A model generated the notes under the pieces. That model was not told the DNA's origin. It was given only the letters and a program-made list of their open reading frames with translations, and made no database searches. A stretch of DNA of 64,000 nucleotides from Rhodoblastus sp963713695. Its GTDB lineage: Bacteria; Pseudomonadota; Alphaproteobacteria; Rhizobiales; Beijerinckiaceae. The translations under genes were made by a program, and so were the position numbers. This document shows positions 7,768 through 16,655 of the stretch, piece by piece. The number at the start of each line of letters is the position of its first letter. Position 1 is the first letter of the stretch. Location: the NCBI GenBank assembly GCA_963713695.1, contig CAVQMU010000006.1, positions 62,001 through 126,000 of the forward strand, in the 5' to 3' direction.

Positions 7768-8265
7768 ATGGCGGATGTCGCAGAAGCACGGAAAGATCCC
7801 GCAGCGGCGCTGCTGGCCGAAATCAGCCGCACCAATGTCGTCATGCTCGGCCTCGCGGACGGTGAAGGCGAGATGCGGCCGATGGTTCCGCATGTCGACG
7901 ACGCCTCGACGCTGATCTATTTCTTCACCAGCACGTCCGGCAGCCTGACCGCGAAAGTGGGCCTGGGCGGAACCGGGCGGATCGTGCTGATCGGCAAGGA
8001 CCAGGATTTTTATGGCTGGCTTGAGGGCGCGCTGTTGCAGAACGCCGAACGCGCGACGATCGATCGCCTGTGGAGCCCGACGGTCGCCGCCTGGTACAAG
8101 CAGGGAAAGGACGACCCCGACCTGAGCCTGCTGATGTTCACGCCAAGAGCCGGCAAGATATGGGTCGCAACCGATTCCACGCTTCTGTTCGCATGGGAAA
8201 TGGCCAAGGCTTTCGCCACCGGCGACGAGCCAGACGTCGCCACCGCCATCGCCGTCAATTTTTGA
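7768..8265 (+). CDS. PPOX-fold general stress protein (pyridoxamine oxidase-like)
   Basis: 165 residues from ATG 7768, which has a ggag site nine bases upstream. The pattern matches split-barrel flavin-binding proteins of the general stress protein 26 type: an early M-L-G-L-A-D strand, M-V-P-H-V-D-D, L-I-Y-F-F-T-S-T-S-G, then a W-S-P-T-V-A-A-W-Y-K-Q-G-K-D-D-P-D-L-S-L motif typical of this subfamily, and W-V-A-T-D near the end. Members bind FMN or FAD and are linked to oxidative stress; the reaction is usually unknown. It starts 22 bases after the Pr6Pr-like gene. Confidence 0.8.
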   Translation: MADVAEARKDPAAALLAEISRTNVVMLGLADGEGEMRPMVPHVDDASTLIYFFTSTSGSLTAKVGLGGTGRIVLIGKDQDFYGWLEGALLQNAERATIDRLWSPTVAAWYKQGKDDPDLSLLMFTPRAGKIWVATDSTLLFAWEMAKAFATGDEPDVATAIAVNF

Positions 8266-8361
8266 GCCGATCGGGCGGGCGCGCCTGATAACCGCGAATT
8301 AACGCGCGTCAGCCCACATTGAGCGACACTTATTTTCCTCAATTGATTGACGAGGGCTGGC

Positions 8362-9057
8362 ATGACCGACGTTTCCGCCGTTTCCCCTCCTGCTGGCCTT
8401 TTCCCTGGATTCTGGCGACGCCTCGGCGCTTATGCGATCGATGTCCTGCTTCTGGCGCTGATCTGCAGCGTGATCGGCGTTATCTTCTATGACAGCCTTG
8501 CCGCCCTGGGCTCGCAGGGACGCTTGATCGGCCTGCTTCTGGCGCTGGCCTATTTCACGCCGACGAACAGCGTCCTGGGCAAAGGCCAGACCATCGGCAA
8601 GGGCGTCATGAAACTCAAGGTCGTCGACAGCGAAGGGCATTGCATATCTGTCGAGCGCTCGCTGCTCCGAAGCTTCGTGCTCTTCGCGCCCTTCATGCTC
8701 AACGGCGTCTGGTTTTCAGGGGCCGACCCGCGCCCGACGCCGACGCTGGTTGCCCTGGGCGCGCTGCTCTCGCTGATCGTTATCGGCGGCATGGCTTCGA
8801 TCGCCTACCTGTACCTGTTCAATCGGCCGTCCCGCCAATCGCTGCATGACCTGATCGCCGGCACGTTCGTGGTTGTCGCGGCGCCGCAGCCCGCCGCCAT
8901 CACGGCGACGACCGCGAACATTCACAGGATCGTCGCGGGCGCCTTGCTGGTTCTGGCCGCCGCCTTCCCGGTTGTGTTCGCAAACTCGAAAACCGCCGAC
9001 ACGCTGCGCGCCTCGCCCATGATGACGATCTACAAATCAATCGAAGTCCATGCCTGA
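8362..9057 (+). CDS. RDD family membrane protein
   Basis: 231 residues, ATG 8362 with a cgaggg site. F-W-R-R-L-G-A-Y-A-I-D carries the Arg and Asp of the RDD signature in helix 1 (about residues 20-45). G-Q-T-I-G-K follows helix 2, and Q-S-L-H-D is the second Asp element near residue 165. An extra C-terminal helix is present. RDD proteins are poorly characterised membrane proteins, some acting as Na+/H+ antiporters. The stop overlaps the next gene's start by 8 bases, implying translational coupling. Confidence 0.8.
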   Translation: MTDVSAVSPPAGLFPGFWRRLGAYAIDVLLLALICSVIGVIFYDSLAALGSQGRLIGLLLALAYFTPTNSVLGKGQTIGKGVMKLKVVDSEGHCISVERSLLRSFVLFAPFMLNGVWFSGADPRPTPTLVALGALLSLIVIGGMASIAYLYLFNRPSRQSLHDLIAGTFVVVAAPQPAAITATTANIHRIVAGALLVLAAAFPVVFANSKTADTLRASPMMTIYKSIEVHA

Positions 9058-9352
9058 GGTTCTCAGCGCCAGCGTCATGGACCAGACGGTTTACAAGCTT
9101 GGCGGAAACGCGCCCCAGGAATTCATGATCGTGTCAGTCTGGCTGAAGCACAGGCCCGCCGATCTCGAACAGGCAGCGACGCGCATTGCGGCGGCGGCTG
9201 TCGAACTTCTGGACGACAAGCCAATGCGCATCACGCTGACAACCGGCATCGATCTCAATCTGGCTTCCTGGCATGAAAGCCAGACATTCGCGCATAAAGC
9301 CGAAGAATGGAAAGCGCGGGTCGCCAAGCAAGGCGCACCGGAAAGTCTCTGA
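9050..9352 (+). CDS. Small protein coupled to the RDD gene
   Basis: A 100-residue soluble protein with no signal peptide or membrane helix and no recognised domain. ATG 9050 lies inside the last codons of the RDD gene (ATGCCTGA overlap), so the two are almost certainly translated together. A short amphipathic helix (R-P-A-D-L-E-Q-A-A-T-R-I-A-A-A-A) is followed by a beta-rich part. It may be a cytoplasmic partner of the RDD protein; that is inference from coupling alone. Confidence 0.6.
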   Translation: MPEVLSASVMDQTVYKLGGNAPQEFMIVSVWLKHRPADLEQAATRIAAAAVELLDDKPMRITLTTGIDLNLASWHESQTFAHKAEEWKARVAKQGAPESL

Positions 9353-9372
9353 CGGAGAGCGCGTGACGCCCC

Positions 9373-9843
9373 TCACCGCCCCGGCTCCCCCGCGTCCAAA
9401 ATCCAGGTCCGCTCGGCGAAGGCGACATAGATGCGCTCCTGCCCCAGCGCCGCGCCGAATTCGCCAGCGAGTTCATTGAGCATCGCCTCGATCGCCGCGT
9501 CGGGGAGCTGGCCGAGGTAGGCGTGGACCGCCTCGCCCGTGAACAAGGCCACAGGTTCGCGGTCCGAACCGACAGTTCCGTCGGCGCGCGGCCAGGCATA
9601 AGTGACCTCGGCGCGCGTAAACATTCCCGACAAGGCTGGCTGTCCCGCCTCGACGCGACGTTTCATCCAGGCGCGCGCGGTCCGCACGGCCTCGGAAACA
9701 TCGAACACGCGACCGTCCGCGTCCCAGCCCTCGCGCAACCCGACGCTGATGCGGAAGTCCCGGCGCGGCCCTCGCGAGCCCGGCACGATGACAAAACTTT
9801 CCGGCTTCGGCGCCGCCGGTGCAGATTTGAGGGATTCAGGCAT
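9373..9843 (-). CDS. Conserved-looking hypothetical protein
   Basis: 156 residues, no signal peptide. It contains a beta strand with R-R-D-F-R-I-S-V-G-L, a helix E-A-V-R-T-A-R-A-W-M-K-R-R and then E-V-T-Y-A-W and D-R-E-P-V-A-L-F-T-G-E. Overall it reads like a globular alpha/beta protein with good alphaproteobacterial codon use. Convergent with the RDD pair. Not recognised. Confidence 0.55.
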   Translation of the reverse strand: MPESLKSAPAAPKPESFVIVPGSRGPRRDFRISVGLREGWDADGRVFDVSEAVRTARAWMKRRVEAGQPALSGMFTRAEVTYAWPRADGTVGSDREPVALFTGEAVHAYLGQLPDAAIEAMLNELAGEFGAALGQERIYVAFAERTWILDAGEPGR

Positions 9844-9938
9844 GTTTGCGCTCGCCGCTCGCCGAATGATCGGCCCGATCGACCCGGTGTGGAAGTAACG
9901 CGAACAGGATCGTGATCGTTGCGTTGCCGTGGAGATCC

Positions 9939-10495
9939 TCAGCGGTCGCGGTCGAACAGCGTCTTCTCCTGATCGTTCTCCGCCTGGTCGTCACACTTCG
10001 AGAGGGGCGAGCGGGCAAGCCGGAAATGCTTGTCGTCCTCGGCAAAGGCTGCGCCCTTCTGAGGAAGCTGACCAAATGTCGACAGTGTCAGGCGAACAAA
10101 ATCCTTGCTCTCGATCAGAAGCGTCGCACGGCTGTTGCCCCCGCGCAGATGGCCGGCTGGTCGGCTCTTGCGGGCGTCTGCGTCCCTGTGCATTCGGCGC
10201 CGGTCGAGAGCGCGTCGGCGCGATCGCGCACATTCAGTCCCAGGCGAAGCTGAAAACCGTAATCGCCAACCGAATCGATGGCGACGAGCATTCGAACTGC
10301 GGTGACTCGCTGAAAATGATGAGTGGAATAATAGGCAGGGTCATAGGTTCGCGCGAAACACGCGTAGGTCTTGCCTTCGATTGGCTTTTTGCCGGCGAGA
10401 ATCGAAACGAATTCGCCGGGTTGCCCAGCTTTCGCCGCGGAAAAAGCGGCAAGCCCCAAAAGGCAGACCAGAACCCAAGACACCCTATTTCGCAT
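9939..10495 (-). pseudogene. Exported hypothetical protein, frameshifted
   Basis: From ATG 10495 the protein begins with a signal peptide (cleavage about A-K-A-G) and a beta-rich region containing Y-A-C-F-A-R-T-Y-D-P. Near 10150-10160 the frame must shift to continue as N-S-R-A-T-L-L-I-E-S-K-D-F-V-R-L-T-L, ending D-R-D-R at 9939. The joined protein would be about 185 residues. No family recognised. Position and size of the break suggest one missing or extra base. Confidence 0.45.
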
Positions 10496-11018
10496 GGTCT
10501 TCCTTCCAACGCGCGCTTTAAGTCTTCGGCGCGATTCTTTGGTGGAACCATAGAGCATGTCCGAACTCCGTCAGAGTCCCCTCCACTTTAATTTTTTTTA
10601 GCTTCTAACCCCGCCCGAGAATATCGACGGACATAGTTGCGCTTGCGAAAACCGGAGATGAAGGCCTGAGAGAACGCACAAATTCTGTTGCAGAATAGGC
10701 AATAACAAACCCTGTGAGCAGCCCGACCGCAGAAACCATGGCCGCTGCGACACGCGGACAACTCGCAGCTTCCCCCGAAATCGATCCTAAGGTTATTGGA
10801 TTCATGTGCATATCGAATATCCGGACAATTGTTGCGATCACACTACGCCGGCAGCGAGAGAGCACAACTGCATACCCGAATATTGGGTTAAGAGATCGGG
10901 GCTATTTTGCAACCAAATATCGCAATAAACGTCACAATCAAAGAAGATGTCGAATAATTATGTATTCGGGTCAAAACCCGGGAGCGCATCCGTCACTGTC
11001 GGACAGGTCGTCTCGGGA
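10496..11018. other. Mostly non-coding stretch
   Basis: Upstream region of the exported-protein gene plus A/T-richer sequence. Apart from the doubtful small frame at 10605-10811 nothing is recognisable. Confidence 0.4.
10605..10811 (-). CDS. Possible small membrane protein
   Basis: A 68-residue frame with one good membrane helix (A-A-A-M-V-S-A-V-G-L-L-T-G-F-V-I-A-Y). Two closely spaced ATG codons (10811 and 10805) with a weak gga site. Could equally be chance; no homologue is recognised. Confidence 0.28.
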   Translation of the reverse strand: MHMNPITLGSISGEAASCPRVAAAMVSAVGLLTGFVIAYSATEFVRSLRPSSPVFASATMSVDILGRG

Positions 11019-11441
11019 TCAATCTTGCCCTTTGGTGGGTCGGCAAAGCGCGGCGCGCAATTCGGCGATCGCCTTTTTTATCTCTTCCCGACGCTCCTCC
11101 AGGTGGAGCAATTGCCTTTCGATTGTGTCCTTGTCGAGACAAGACACAACATCGACCGAGTTGCCCGACTGGTCGGAGGAATCCACCACTTCGGCGATTT
11201 CCGCCAAGGTGAAGCCGAGTTGCTTAGCCTTGACGATCAATTGAACCCGAAGTTTTTGCGCGGCGTCATAGTAACAAATCTGGCCGCGTCGGGTCGGACT
11301 GAGAATCCCTCGTTCCTCATAAAAACGAAGCGTCCGTGGGGTGACGCCAAACTGATCCGCCACTTCACTAATCGTCGCGAGCTGGAATTCGGTTTCCTTT
11401 GGCCTCAAACTAAGAGTTTCGGCTTCATGAACGTCAGACAT
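11019..11441 (-). CDS. MerR family transcriptional regulator
   Basis: 140 residues. The winged-helix DNA-binding domain spans about 21-90: T-I-S-E-V-A-D-Q-F-G-V-T-P-R-T-L-R-F-Y-E-E-R-G is the classic MerR helix-turn-helix, followed by Q-L-G-F-T-L-A-E-I. The C-terminal part is a long dimerisation helix (L-L-H-L-E-E-R-R-E-E-I) with a single Cys in the last ten residues, so it is not a typical metal sensor. It stands alone between unrelated genes; ATG 11441 is the second possible start. Targets are unknown. Confidence 0.85.
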   Translation of the reverse strand: MSDVHEAETLSLRPKETEFQLATISEVADQFGVTPRTLRFYEERGILSPTRRGQICYYDAAQKLRVQLIVKAKQLGFTLAEIAEVVDSSDQSGNSVDVVSCLDKDTIERQLLHLEERREEIKKAIAELRAALCRPTKGQD

Positions 11442-11519
11442 TTCTAACCTCAATAAACAATTTCATTCATCAGCAGGGCAATTGCTGGGCTTCATTCGTT
11501 AGGTTCAAAGATTCCGCCC

Positions 11520-11987
11520 CTATTTGAGGTGAAGTTTTTTCGCTCTCGGCTTTTTTTCCGCGCTTTTCGTCAATCGCGGGGCCTCTCGCGTCTTGCGGCC
11601 AAACTCTGCGCTTTTGGCCAGAGAGGAACGACGAGCCGAATAGTTCGGAGCAACAATTGGATAGTCCGCGTTCAGACCGAACGCCAAACGGTATGCGACA
11701 GGAGAAAATTTGTGCGCTGTCTGAAGGTGGCGCTTAAGCGATTTGAACTGCTTGCCGCAGCAAAGGCACGCCAGCGCTTCCGCGGTCACGGATTTTTTGA
11801 CCGGAACGGCAGGCTCCATTTGCTTTGGAGCGTCGGTCGTCGCCACCATGTTCGAATCGCTGGAAATACCAATCGCGACTTGCACCATCGCTATAACGGA
11901 GGGCAGGTCGGACAGGGCGACGAAATTATTGGATACGTAGGATGCGACGATTTGCGCGACCAGCGGGGTATTGTCATTCTCTGTCAT
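11520..11987 (-). CDS. mucR: MucR/Ros family zinc-finger regulator
   Basis: 155 residues. The prokaryotic zinc finger is C-L-C-C-G-K-Q-F-K-S-L-K-R-H-L-Q-T-A-H at about residues 74-92, with zinc ligands Cys74, Cys77, His87 and His92. The following P-V-A-Y-R-L-A-F-G-L is the conserved MucR C-terminal element. The N-terminus (V-A-S-Y-V-S-N-N) matches the oligomerisation region. MucR/Ros proteins are H-NS-like silencers that control exopolysaccharide, motility and virulence genes in Rhizobiales by binding AT-rich promoters. The AT-rich EPS island of this window is an obvious potential target, though binding is not shown. A basic Lys-rich tail extends beyond the usual end. Confidence 0.9.
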   Translation of the reverse strand: MTENDNTPLVAQIVASYVSNNFVALSDLPSVIAMVQVAIGISSDSNMVATTDAPKQMEPAVPVKKSVTAEALACLCCGKQFKSLKRHLQTAHKFSPVAYRLAFGLNADYPIVAPNYSARRSSLAKSAEFGRKTREAPRLTKSAEKKPRAKKLHLK

Positions 11988-12134
11988 GATCGTTCCAGAT
12001 TTTTGCTCTGTTCCGCATTAGTGCAATAATTCCTGGACAATCAAATGCCGAACGTCATGTGTCTCATCAAGGCAGAACTTGAGGCAACCAGGGACAAACA
12101 TCGGGACCAGCCAGACCTCCCATCTGTCCGCTTG

Positions 12135-12795
12135 TCACGCATAAGCGTAAGCGCCGCCATTTTCGAGCGCCCGCCGATACGCCGGACGCGCGTGGATCGA
12201 ACTTAAGCCAAGTCTTAAGTTCTGACCGCCCTCCAAGGCCGAAGCGGCTGGCCGCCGCTTCCACCGGGAAGCTCATCATAACGTCGGCGCCCGAGATTTC
12301 GGAGCCCGCGAACCAGACGCTTCGGCCGAGCTCGCTCTCCATCATATCGAGCTGACGCACGATCTGCGGTTGAAGAAAGCTCACCCGCACCTTGTCGGAG
12401 ACCGCGCCCACGACCCTCCGCAGCAAAAAAGGAGTGCGCTTGGGCAATTCGGTGAATAGCAGCGCCATCACCAGCGGCGGCATGGCGCTGCCCTCGGCGA
12501 AATGAAGCCAGTAAGTGTAACGAAGCCGGTCGATCGCCTCCGACGGCCCCATTTGTCCGGCGCCATAGCGGCCGAGGAGATATTCAACGATAGCGCCAGT
12601 TTCCGCCACCGTGACGCCGTCATCGGTGATAACGGGCGATTTTCCGAGCGGATGGACGTGCAGCAGTTCCGGGGGCGCCAGCATGGTCTTCGCGTCGCGC
12701 TGATAGCGCTTGATTTCGTAAGGAATTGTGAGTTCCTCAAGCAGCCAGAGCACGCGCTGGGAACGGGAATTGTTCAAATGATGCACGGTCAGCAT
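12135..12795 (-). pseudogene. Glutathione S-transferase, 3' frameshift
   Basis: From ATG 12795 (aagga site) the protein has the thioredoxin-fold N-terminus (H-H-L-N-N-S-R-S-Q-R-V-L-W-L-L-E-E-L) with the likely catalytic Ser10, G-K-S-P-V-I and E-T-G-A-I-V-E-Y-L, the glutathione gamma-Glu site. The helical C-domain follows to W-F-A-G-S-E-I-S-G-A-D-V-M-M-S-F-P. After L-K-T-W-L the given frame turns into non-GST sequence. The other frame continues as S-I-H-A-R-P-A-Y-R-R-A-L-E-N-G-G, the usual GST end, with a stop at 12135. One base near 12205 is probably wrong. Expected product is about 220 residues. Confidence 0.75.
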
Positions 12796-12836
12796 CTGCG
12801 ATCCTTGCATTTTCCGGACGTTTTGCAACGTATCTG

Positions 12837-13955
12837 TCAGAGAAACCATGATTGATGGGATCGCTGATCCCCGAACGCGCTGCGCCGACTGGGCAGCCGC
12901 CAGAAAAACCGCAAAACTCGCGCCGCAAGCCTAAGCGCGGCCAGCACGAGCGCCAGCGCGAGGCACAGATAGGCGACGCCAGCCATCGCCCAGCCGGCGA
13001 GAACGAAAACGCCCGTGGTCAGCGCAAGCGCGCCCCTGCCCAGAATTTTCAAGGCGGCCCGCGTCCCGACGCCGCGCGTTTCCGCGAGGTGGACCGCCCT
13101 ACTAATTTCCGCCGGGTCATTGGCGACCGCCAGGGCGTCCTCGGCGCCGCGCACGCCGGCTTTCTGGCCAAGGGCGGAAACGTCCTCCGCCACGTCGGCA
13201 AGACGCGCCCATGCGACCGGACGGATCGCTTCGCGCGCAGCCGCCAGATCAAGGCGCGCTGCGCCTGTCGCCAACGCCGTGACCTTTTCCGTATCCACCG
13301 CCTCGACCAAAATCCGGCCGAGGCCCGCCACAAGCGGCTTCGACATGCGCCCGGACCGGGCAGCTACGCGTAGCGTCGTGACGCCAGCCCGCGCCGGCAA
13401 AGCCGAGCCAATCGTGACAATAGTCGCGCCAGTGACGGCGAGGCCGACCGCCGCAAAACCCAGCGCGAGGCGGTCGGGCTGCTCTCCCCGCGATATTTTC
13501 CGTCCCTCGTTGATGAGATCGCGCACATCGCCAACGCCTGTCAGGTCGCCAGTTATGACCCCGGCGAGGCCCGCGCCGCTGGCGCCCTCTCCGTCCTTGA
13601 CACCATGATAGAAATCGCTGGCGTTCCGAACCGCCGATGCAGCCGGGGTCGTGGCCGCGTCATAGCGCGCCCGCAAATCCCTTGGAGCGCGAAGTCCCTG
13701 TTGGTCCGCGAGTGCGAAAAAGCTGGCGGCCAGATCGACATCGTCGGCAGCCAGCGCCAATTCCAGTTCCGTGCAAAGGCGCGCGGGCGTCAGTTCCGCA
13801 GCAAGGCCCCGCCGCGTCAGCTCCACCAAATCATCGGCCTTAACAAGCAAAGTCCCGGCATTCCAAGCCCGCGGCATTAGAAACCAACCCGCCGCGCCAA
13901 AGGCAAGCAAAGCTGTCCCCACCATTCCGGCTCGAAGGGCATCAGCCCTGGTCAT
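12837..13955 (-). CDS. Membrane protein of unknown function
   Basis: 372 residues from ATG 13955. One helix near the N-terminus (about 10-28) and two close to the C-terminus (A-L-A-L-T-T-G-V-F-V-L-A-G-W and L-C-L-A-L-A-L-V-L-A-A-L) frame a large Ala/Asp/Arg-rich middle. The middle contains D-L-T-G-V-G-D-V-R-D-L-I-N-E-G and a hydrophobic pair G-L-A-V-T-G-A-T-I-V. The D-L-T-G-V-G-D-I/V-x-D pattern occurs in uncharacterised membrane proteins of proteobacteria. Its 3' end approaches the GST start by 41 bases, so the two could be co-transcribed. Confidence 0.65.
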   Translation of the reverse strand: MTRADALRAGMVGTALLAFGAAGWFLMPRAWNAGTLLVKADDLVELTRRGLAAELTPARLCTELELALAADDVDLAASFFALADQQGLRAPRDLRARYDAATTPAASAVRNASDFYHGVKDGEGASGAGLAGVITGDLTGVGDVRDLINEGRKISRGEQPDRLALGFAAVGLAVTGATIVTIGSALPARAGVTTLRVAARSGRMSKPLVAGLGRILVEAVDTEKVTALATGAARLDLAAAREAIRPVAWARLADVAEDVSALGQKAGVRGAEDALAVANDPAEISRAVHLAETRGVGTRAALKILGRGALALTTGVFVLAGWAMAGVAYLCLALALVLAALRLAARVLRFFWRLPSRRSAFGDQRSHQSWFL

Positions 13956-14163
13956 GCGACGATCCCATTTGTTCGGCGCAATAAAGTGCCTGGCGTCAAG
14001 ATAAGCATGCCGCTGCAACGGGGGAAGTCCCGCCGTTTCCTATTTCAGCACGTCCGAACTCGAACAGCGCGCCCTTTCCATCGCTTGGCCTTCCTGCCCG
14101 CGCCGTGTTACGGGATCGGCTCAACCTTCTCGCACCTTCCATTTCTCCCTCGCCTGGGGGCCC

Positions 14164-15231
14164 ATGCCGTTCCCGCCGCATAGCCGTCGATTACTGTGCC
14201 TGATTCCGATCGCACTGGCTTTCGCCGGGGCAGCTCAAGCAGGCGGTGTCGGTCCCTTGCTGCCGGCCCATCCGCATTATCGCGAAGACGCCGCCTGTTC
14301 GGAGGTCGCGCCGCCGCCGATCGCGGACATGCCGCATAGCGAGGGCGATTACGCCGTCTGTTTCTCCTATGGCTCCGCCGACATGATCGCCCAGAGAATC
14401 GGGCGGCCCGTCTCGCCGGTCGACATCGCCACCGGCTTTTTCCTCGGAGAGGCCGACCGGCTACTACAGAATCGGAGCGAACTCGCCGCCATCGACAAGA
14501 CGCGGCGAATCATCGACGTCACAGACGAATTCAATCCAAGCCTGACGCCATGGGTAGACCGGATGGAAGGCGGCGAGGAGCGCTACGCCATCGAAATCGC
14601 CAATGCGACCGGCCTCTGCCCCGAAAGTGACCTGCCTGCCGCGGAAAGCTTTCGCGATTACATGCACGAGCTCTATTATTTCCGCTTCCTCGCCTTGGCG
14701 CAGGCGGAGGAAAAGATTTGCCGTAAGGGCCTGTTCGGCCTGCCGGCGCGCCTGCGCAGCCCGATGGCGGACGCGGCCAATATCGCCTGGAAAAAATATG
14801 TCGATGCTCGCTGTCACCGGTTCAGAAGTCCCGTGCCGCTGCTGCCCGTGACCTATCGCATCGCCGACGATTTCGAGACGCTGACGCGCTGGAAGGCGGA
14901 AGGCTGGGAGCCCTCGGCCCGGCAGGCGCGGCAGGCTTTCGCCCGCATTGACTATGCGCTGGACCACAAGCGCTATCCGGTCGTTGGCTACAGCTATGAG
15001 GTTTACGAAAAGCGCCTGCCCGGCGAGCGCGAAGGCGACATCGACCATTCCAGCGTCATAGTCGCCCGGAAATGGATGAACGGCGCCTGCCATTACATGC
15101 TGCAGGACGACAGCGGCGAGAACTGCATCAAATTCTATCCCAAGCTTCACGACCGATGCATTCTCGGCCGGGTCTGGCTGTCGCGCTCCGAACTGCTGGA
15201 AAGCCTGCATAGCGTAACTTATCTTCGTTGA
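14164..15231 (+). CDS. Secreted protein with a possible papain-like fold
   Basis: 355 residues with signal peptide 1-26 (cleavage about A-Q-A-G). D-Y-A-V-C-F-S-Y-G-S-A-D-M-I (about 59-72) resembles the nucleophile helix of C1/C39-like peptidases. D-H-S-S-V-I-V-A-R-K-W near residue 298 could carry the active-site His, and the following H-Y-M-L-Q-D-D-S-G-E-N-C the third residue. The centre is helical with several Cys. I am not certain of the family; the peptidase reading is inference from the order C, H, D/N and their strand context. Single gene, divergent from the membrane protein gene. Confidence 0.5.
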   Translation: MPFPPHSRRLLCLIPIALAFAGAAQAGGVGPLLPAHPHYREDAACSEVAPPPIADMPHSEGDYAVCFSYGSADMIAQRIGRPVSPVDIATGFFLGEADRLLQNRSELAAIDKTRRIIDVTDEFNPSLTPWVDRMEGGEERYAIEIANATGLCPESDLPAAESFRDYMHELYYFRFLALAQAEEKICRKGLFGLPARLRSPMADAANIAWKKYVDARCHRFRSPVPLLPVTYRIADDFETLTRWKAEGWEPSARQARQAFARIDYALDHKRYPVVGYSYEVYEKRLPGEREGDIDHSSVIVARKWMNGACHYMLQDDSGENCIKFYPKLHDRCILGRVWLSRSELLESLHSVTYLR

Positions 15232-15344
15232 TCGAAACGGCGTTGCACGTTGCACGAGCGGAATGCCGCCTGTAGAGCGACGACGCGCTGCGAAATGACG
15301 GGGAGCTGCTTTGCAAGCGCCGCCGAACCCGCCATGATCCCGAC

Positions 15345-16646
15345 ATGCACGTCGATCCGCCAAAAAACATCTTTGCCCACATCCTCGCCGACCGCAGACT
15401 GGCCGTGATGACCGGGCTCGGATTCGCCTCCGGCATTCCTTTTCCGCTGATCTATGTCACGCAATCCGCATGGCTTTCCGAAGCCGGAGTGGCGATTCAG
15501 ACCCTCGGGCTGATGAGCGAAATGACGATCGCCTACAAATTCAAATTCCTGTGGGCGCCCTTTCTCGACCATTACGATCCGCCGCTCCTTGCCGCGCGGC
15601 TCGGGCGACGGCGGGGATGGATCATCTGGTCGCAAATCGCCGTCATGTTGACGCTGGCGTGCTTGGCTTTTGGCGATCCCGCCCACTTTCTGGCCTGGAC
15701 CGTGGCTTTTTCGATAGCGCTGGGCCTCGCGGGCGCGACGCAAGACGTCGTCATCGACGGCTGGCGCATCAATGCAGCGCCAGTCGAACGACAACCACTG
15801 ATGTCGGCCTGCGCGGAGATGGGCTGGCGCACCGGGATAGCTTGTTCAGCCGGTGTGGCGCTGGCGATAGGCGGCCATTACGGGTGGCGCCTGTCTTATC
15901 TCGCTATGGCCACAGTGATGCTTGTCGGCGTGGTCTCCTGCCTTTTCGCGCCGGAGCCGGACATCGATTTCCACCACCCGGCGACCCCGAAGCCAAGACC
16001 CAACCTTTTCATCACCATCATAGAGCCGATCAAGGAAATGGCGACGCGGCTCGGGCCGCTGGCGGCGCCGATTCTGATCATGGTCGCGGGCTTCCGCATG
16101 CCCGGCTATATATCCTCGGCCATGGCCATGCCGCTCTTCAAAAGCCTGCATTACGCTGACGCTGAAATCGCCGTGGTGACCAAGGGCTTCGGCTTCGCCG
16201 TGGGCCTCGCCGGGGTATTCTGCGCCAGCTATGTCGCGCGCCGCATCGGGCTGATGAAAACGCTGATCGTCGGAACCGTCGCAGGATCCGCCTCGCATCT
16301 TAGCCTCGCCTGGTTGGCCACGCACGGCGGCGGCGACTTCTTCTGGCTGCTCGCGACGACGGTCAGCATCGACAATTTCGCCGCGGCCTTCGCCTCGATC
16401 GTGCTGATTTCCTACATGTCGTCGCTGACGGTCGCCGAGCTCGCCGGCAGCCAGTACGCCCTTCTGACATCGCTCTGCGCCCTGCCCGGCAGCCTGCTCG
16501 CCGGCTCCTCCGGCTTCATCATCAAAAACACGGGATTTGAAAACTTCTTCGTGCTGACATCGCTGATCGGCCTGCCGGTCGCGCTCCTGAGCATCTATGT
16601 CGCGCGCCGCCACGCAAAAATTGTCGCAGCGCCCCAGCAGGCATGA
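15345..16646 (+). CDS. PAT/AmpG-like MFS transporter
   Basis: 433 residues with about 12 membrane helices. The N-terminus M-T-G-L-G-F-A-S-G-I-P-F-P-L-I-Y and the G-A-T-Q-D-V-V-I-D-G-W-R segment are the signature of the peptide-acetyl-CoA/AmpG branch of the MFS. It also has K-F-L-W-A-P-F-L-D and L-G-R-R-R-G-W after helix 2. AmpG imports anhydro-muropeptides for cell-wall recycling; other members import acetyl-CoA or unknown solutes. No ampD/ampC neighbour is present, so the substrate is open. Confidence 0.82.
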   Translation: MHVDPPKNIFAHILADRRLAVMTGLGFASGIPFPLIYVTQSAWLSEAGVAIQTLGLMSEMTIAYKFKFLWAPFLDHYDPPLLAARLGRRRGWIIWSQIAVMLTLACLAFGDPAHFLAWTVAFSIALGLAGATQDVVIDGWRINAAPVERQPLMSACAEMGWRTGIACSAGVALAIGGHYGWRLSYLAMATVMLVGVVSCLFAPEPDIDFHHPATPKPRPNLFITIIEPIKEMATRLGPLAAPILIMVAGFRMPGYISSAMAMPLFKSLHYADAEIAVVTKGFGFAVGLAGVFCASYVARRIGLMKTLIVGTVAGSASHLSLAWLATHGGGDFFWLLATTVSIDNFAAAFASIVLISYMSSLTVAELAGSQYALLTSLCALPGSLLAGSSGFIIKNTGFENFFVLTSLIGLPVALLSIYVARRHAKIVAAPQQA

Positions 16647-16655
16647 TCTTCTTCT

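Noticed and set aside
14464..15363. Long antisense open frame opposite the secreted-protein gene
   Set aside because: GC-rich codon bias leaves the opposite strand open. The plus-strand product has a signal peptide and sensible composition; the antisense one does not.
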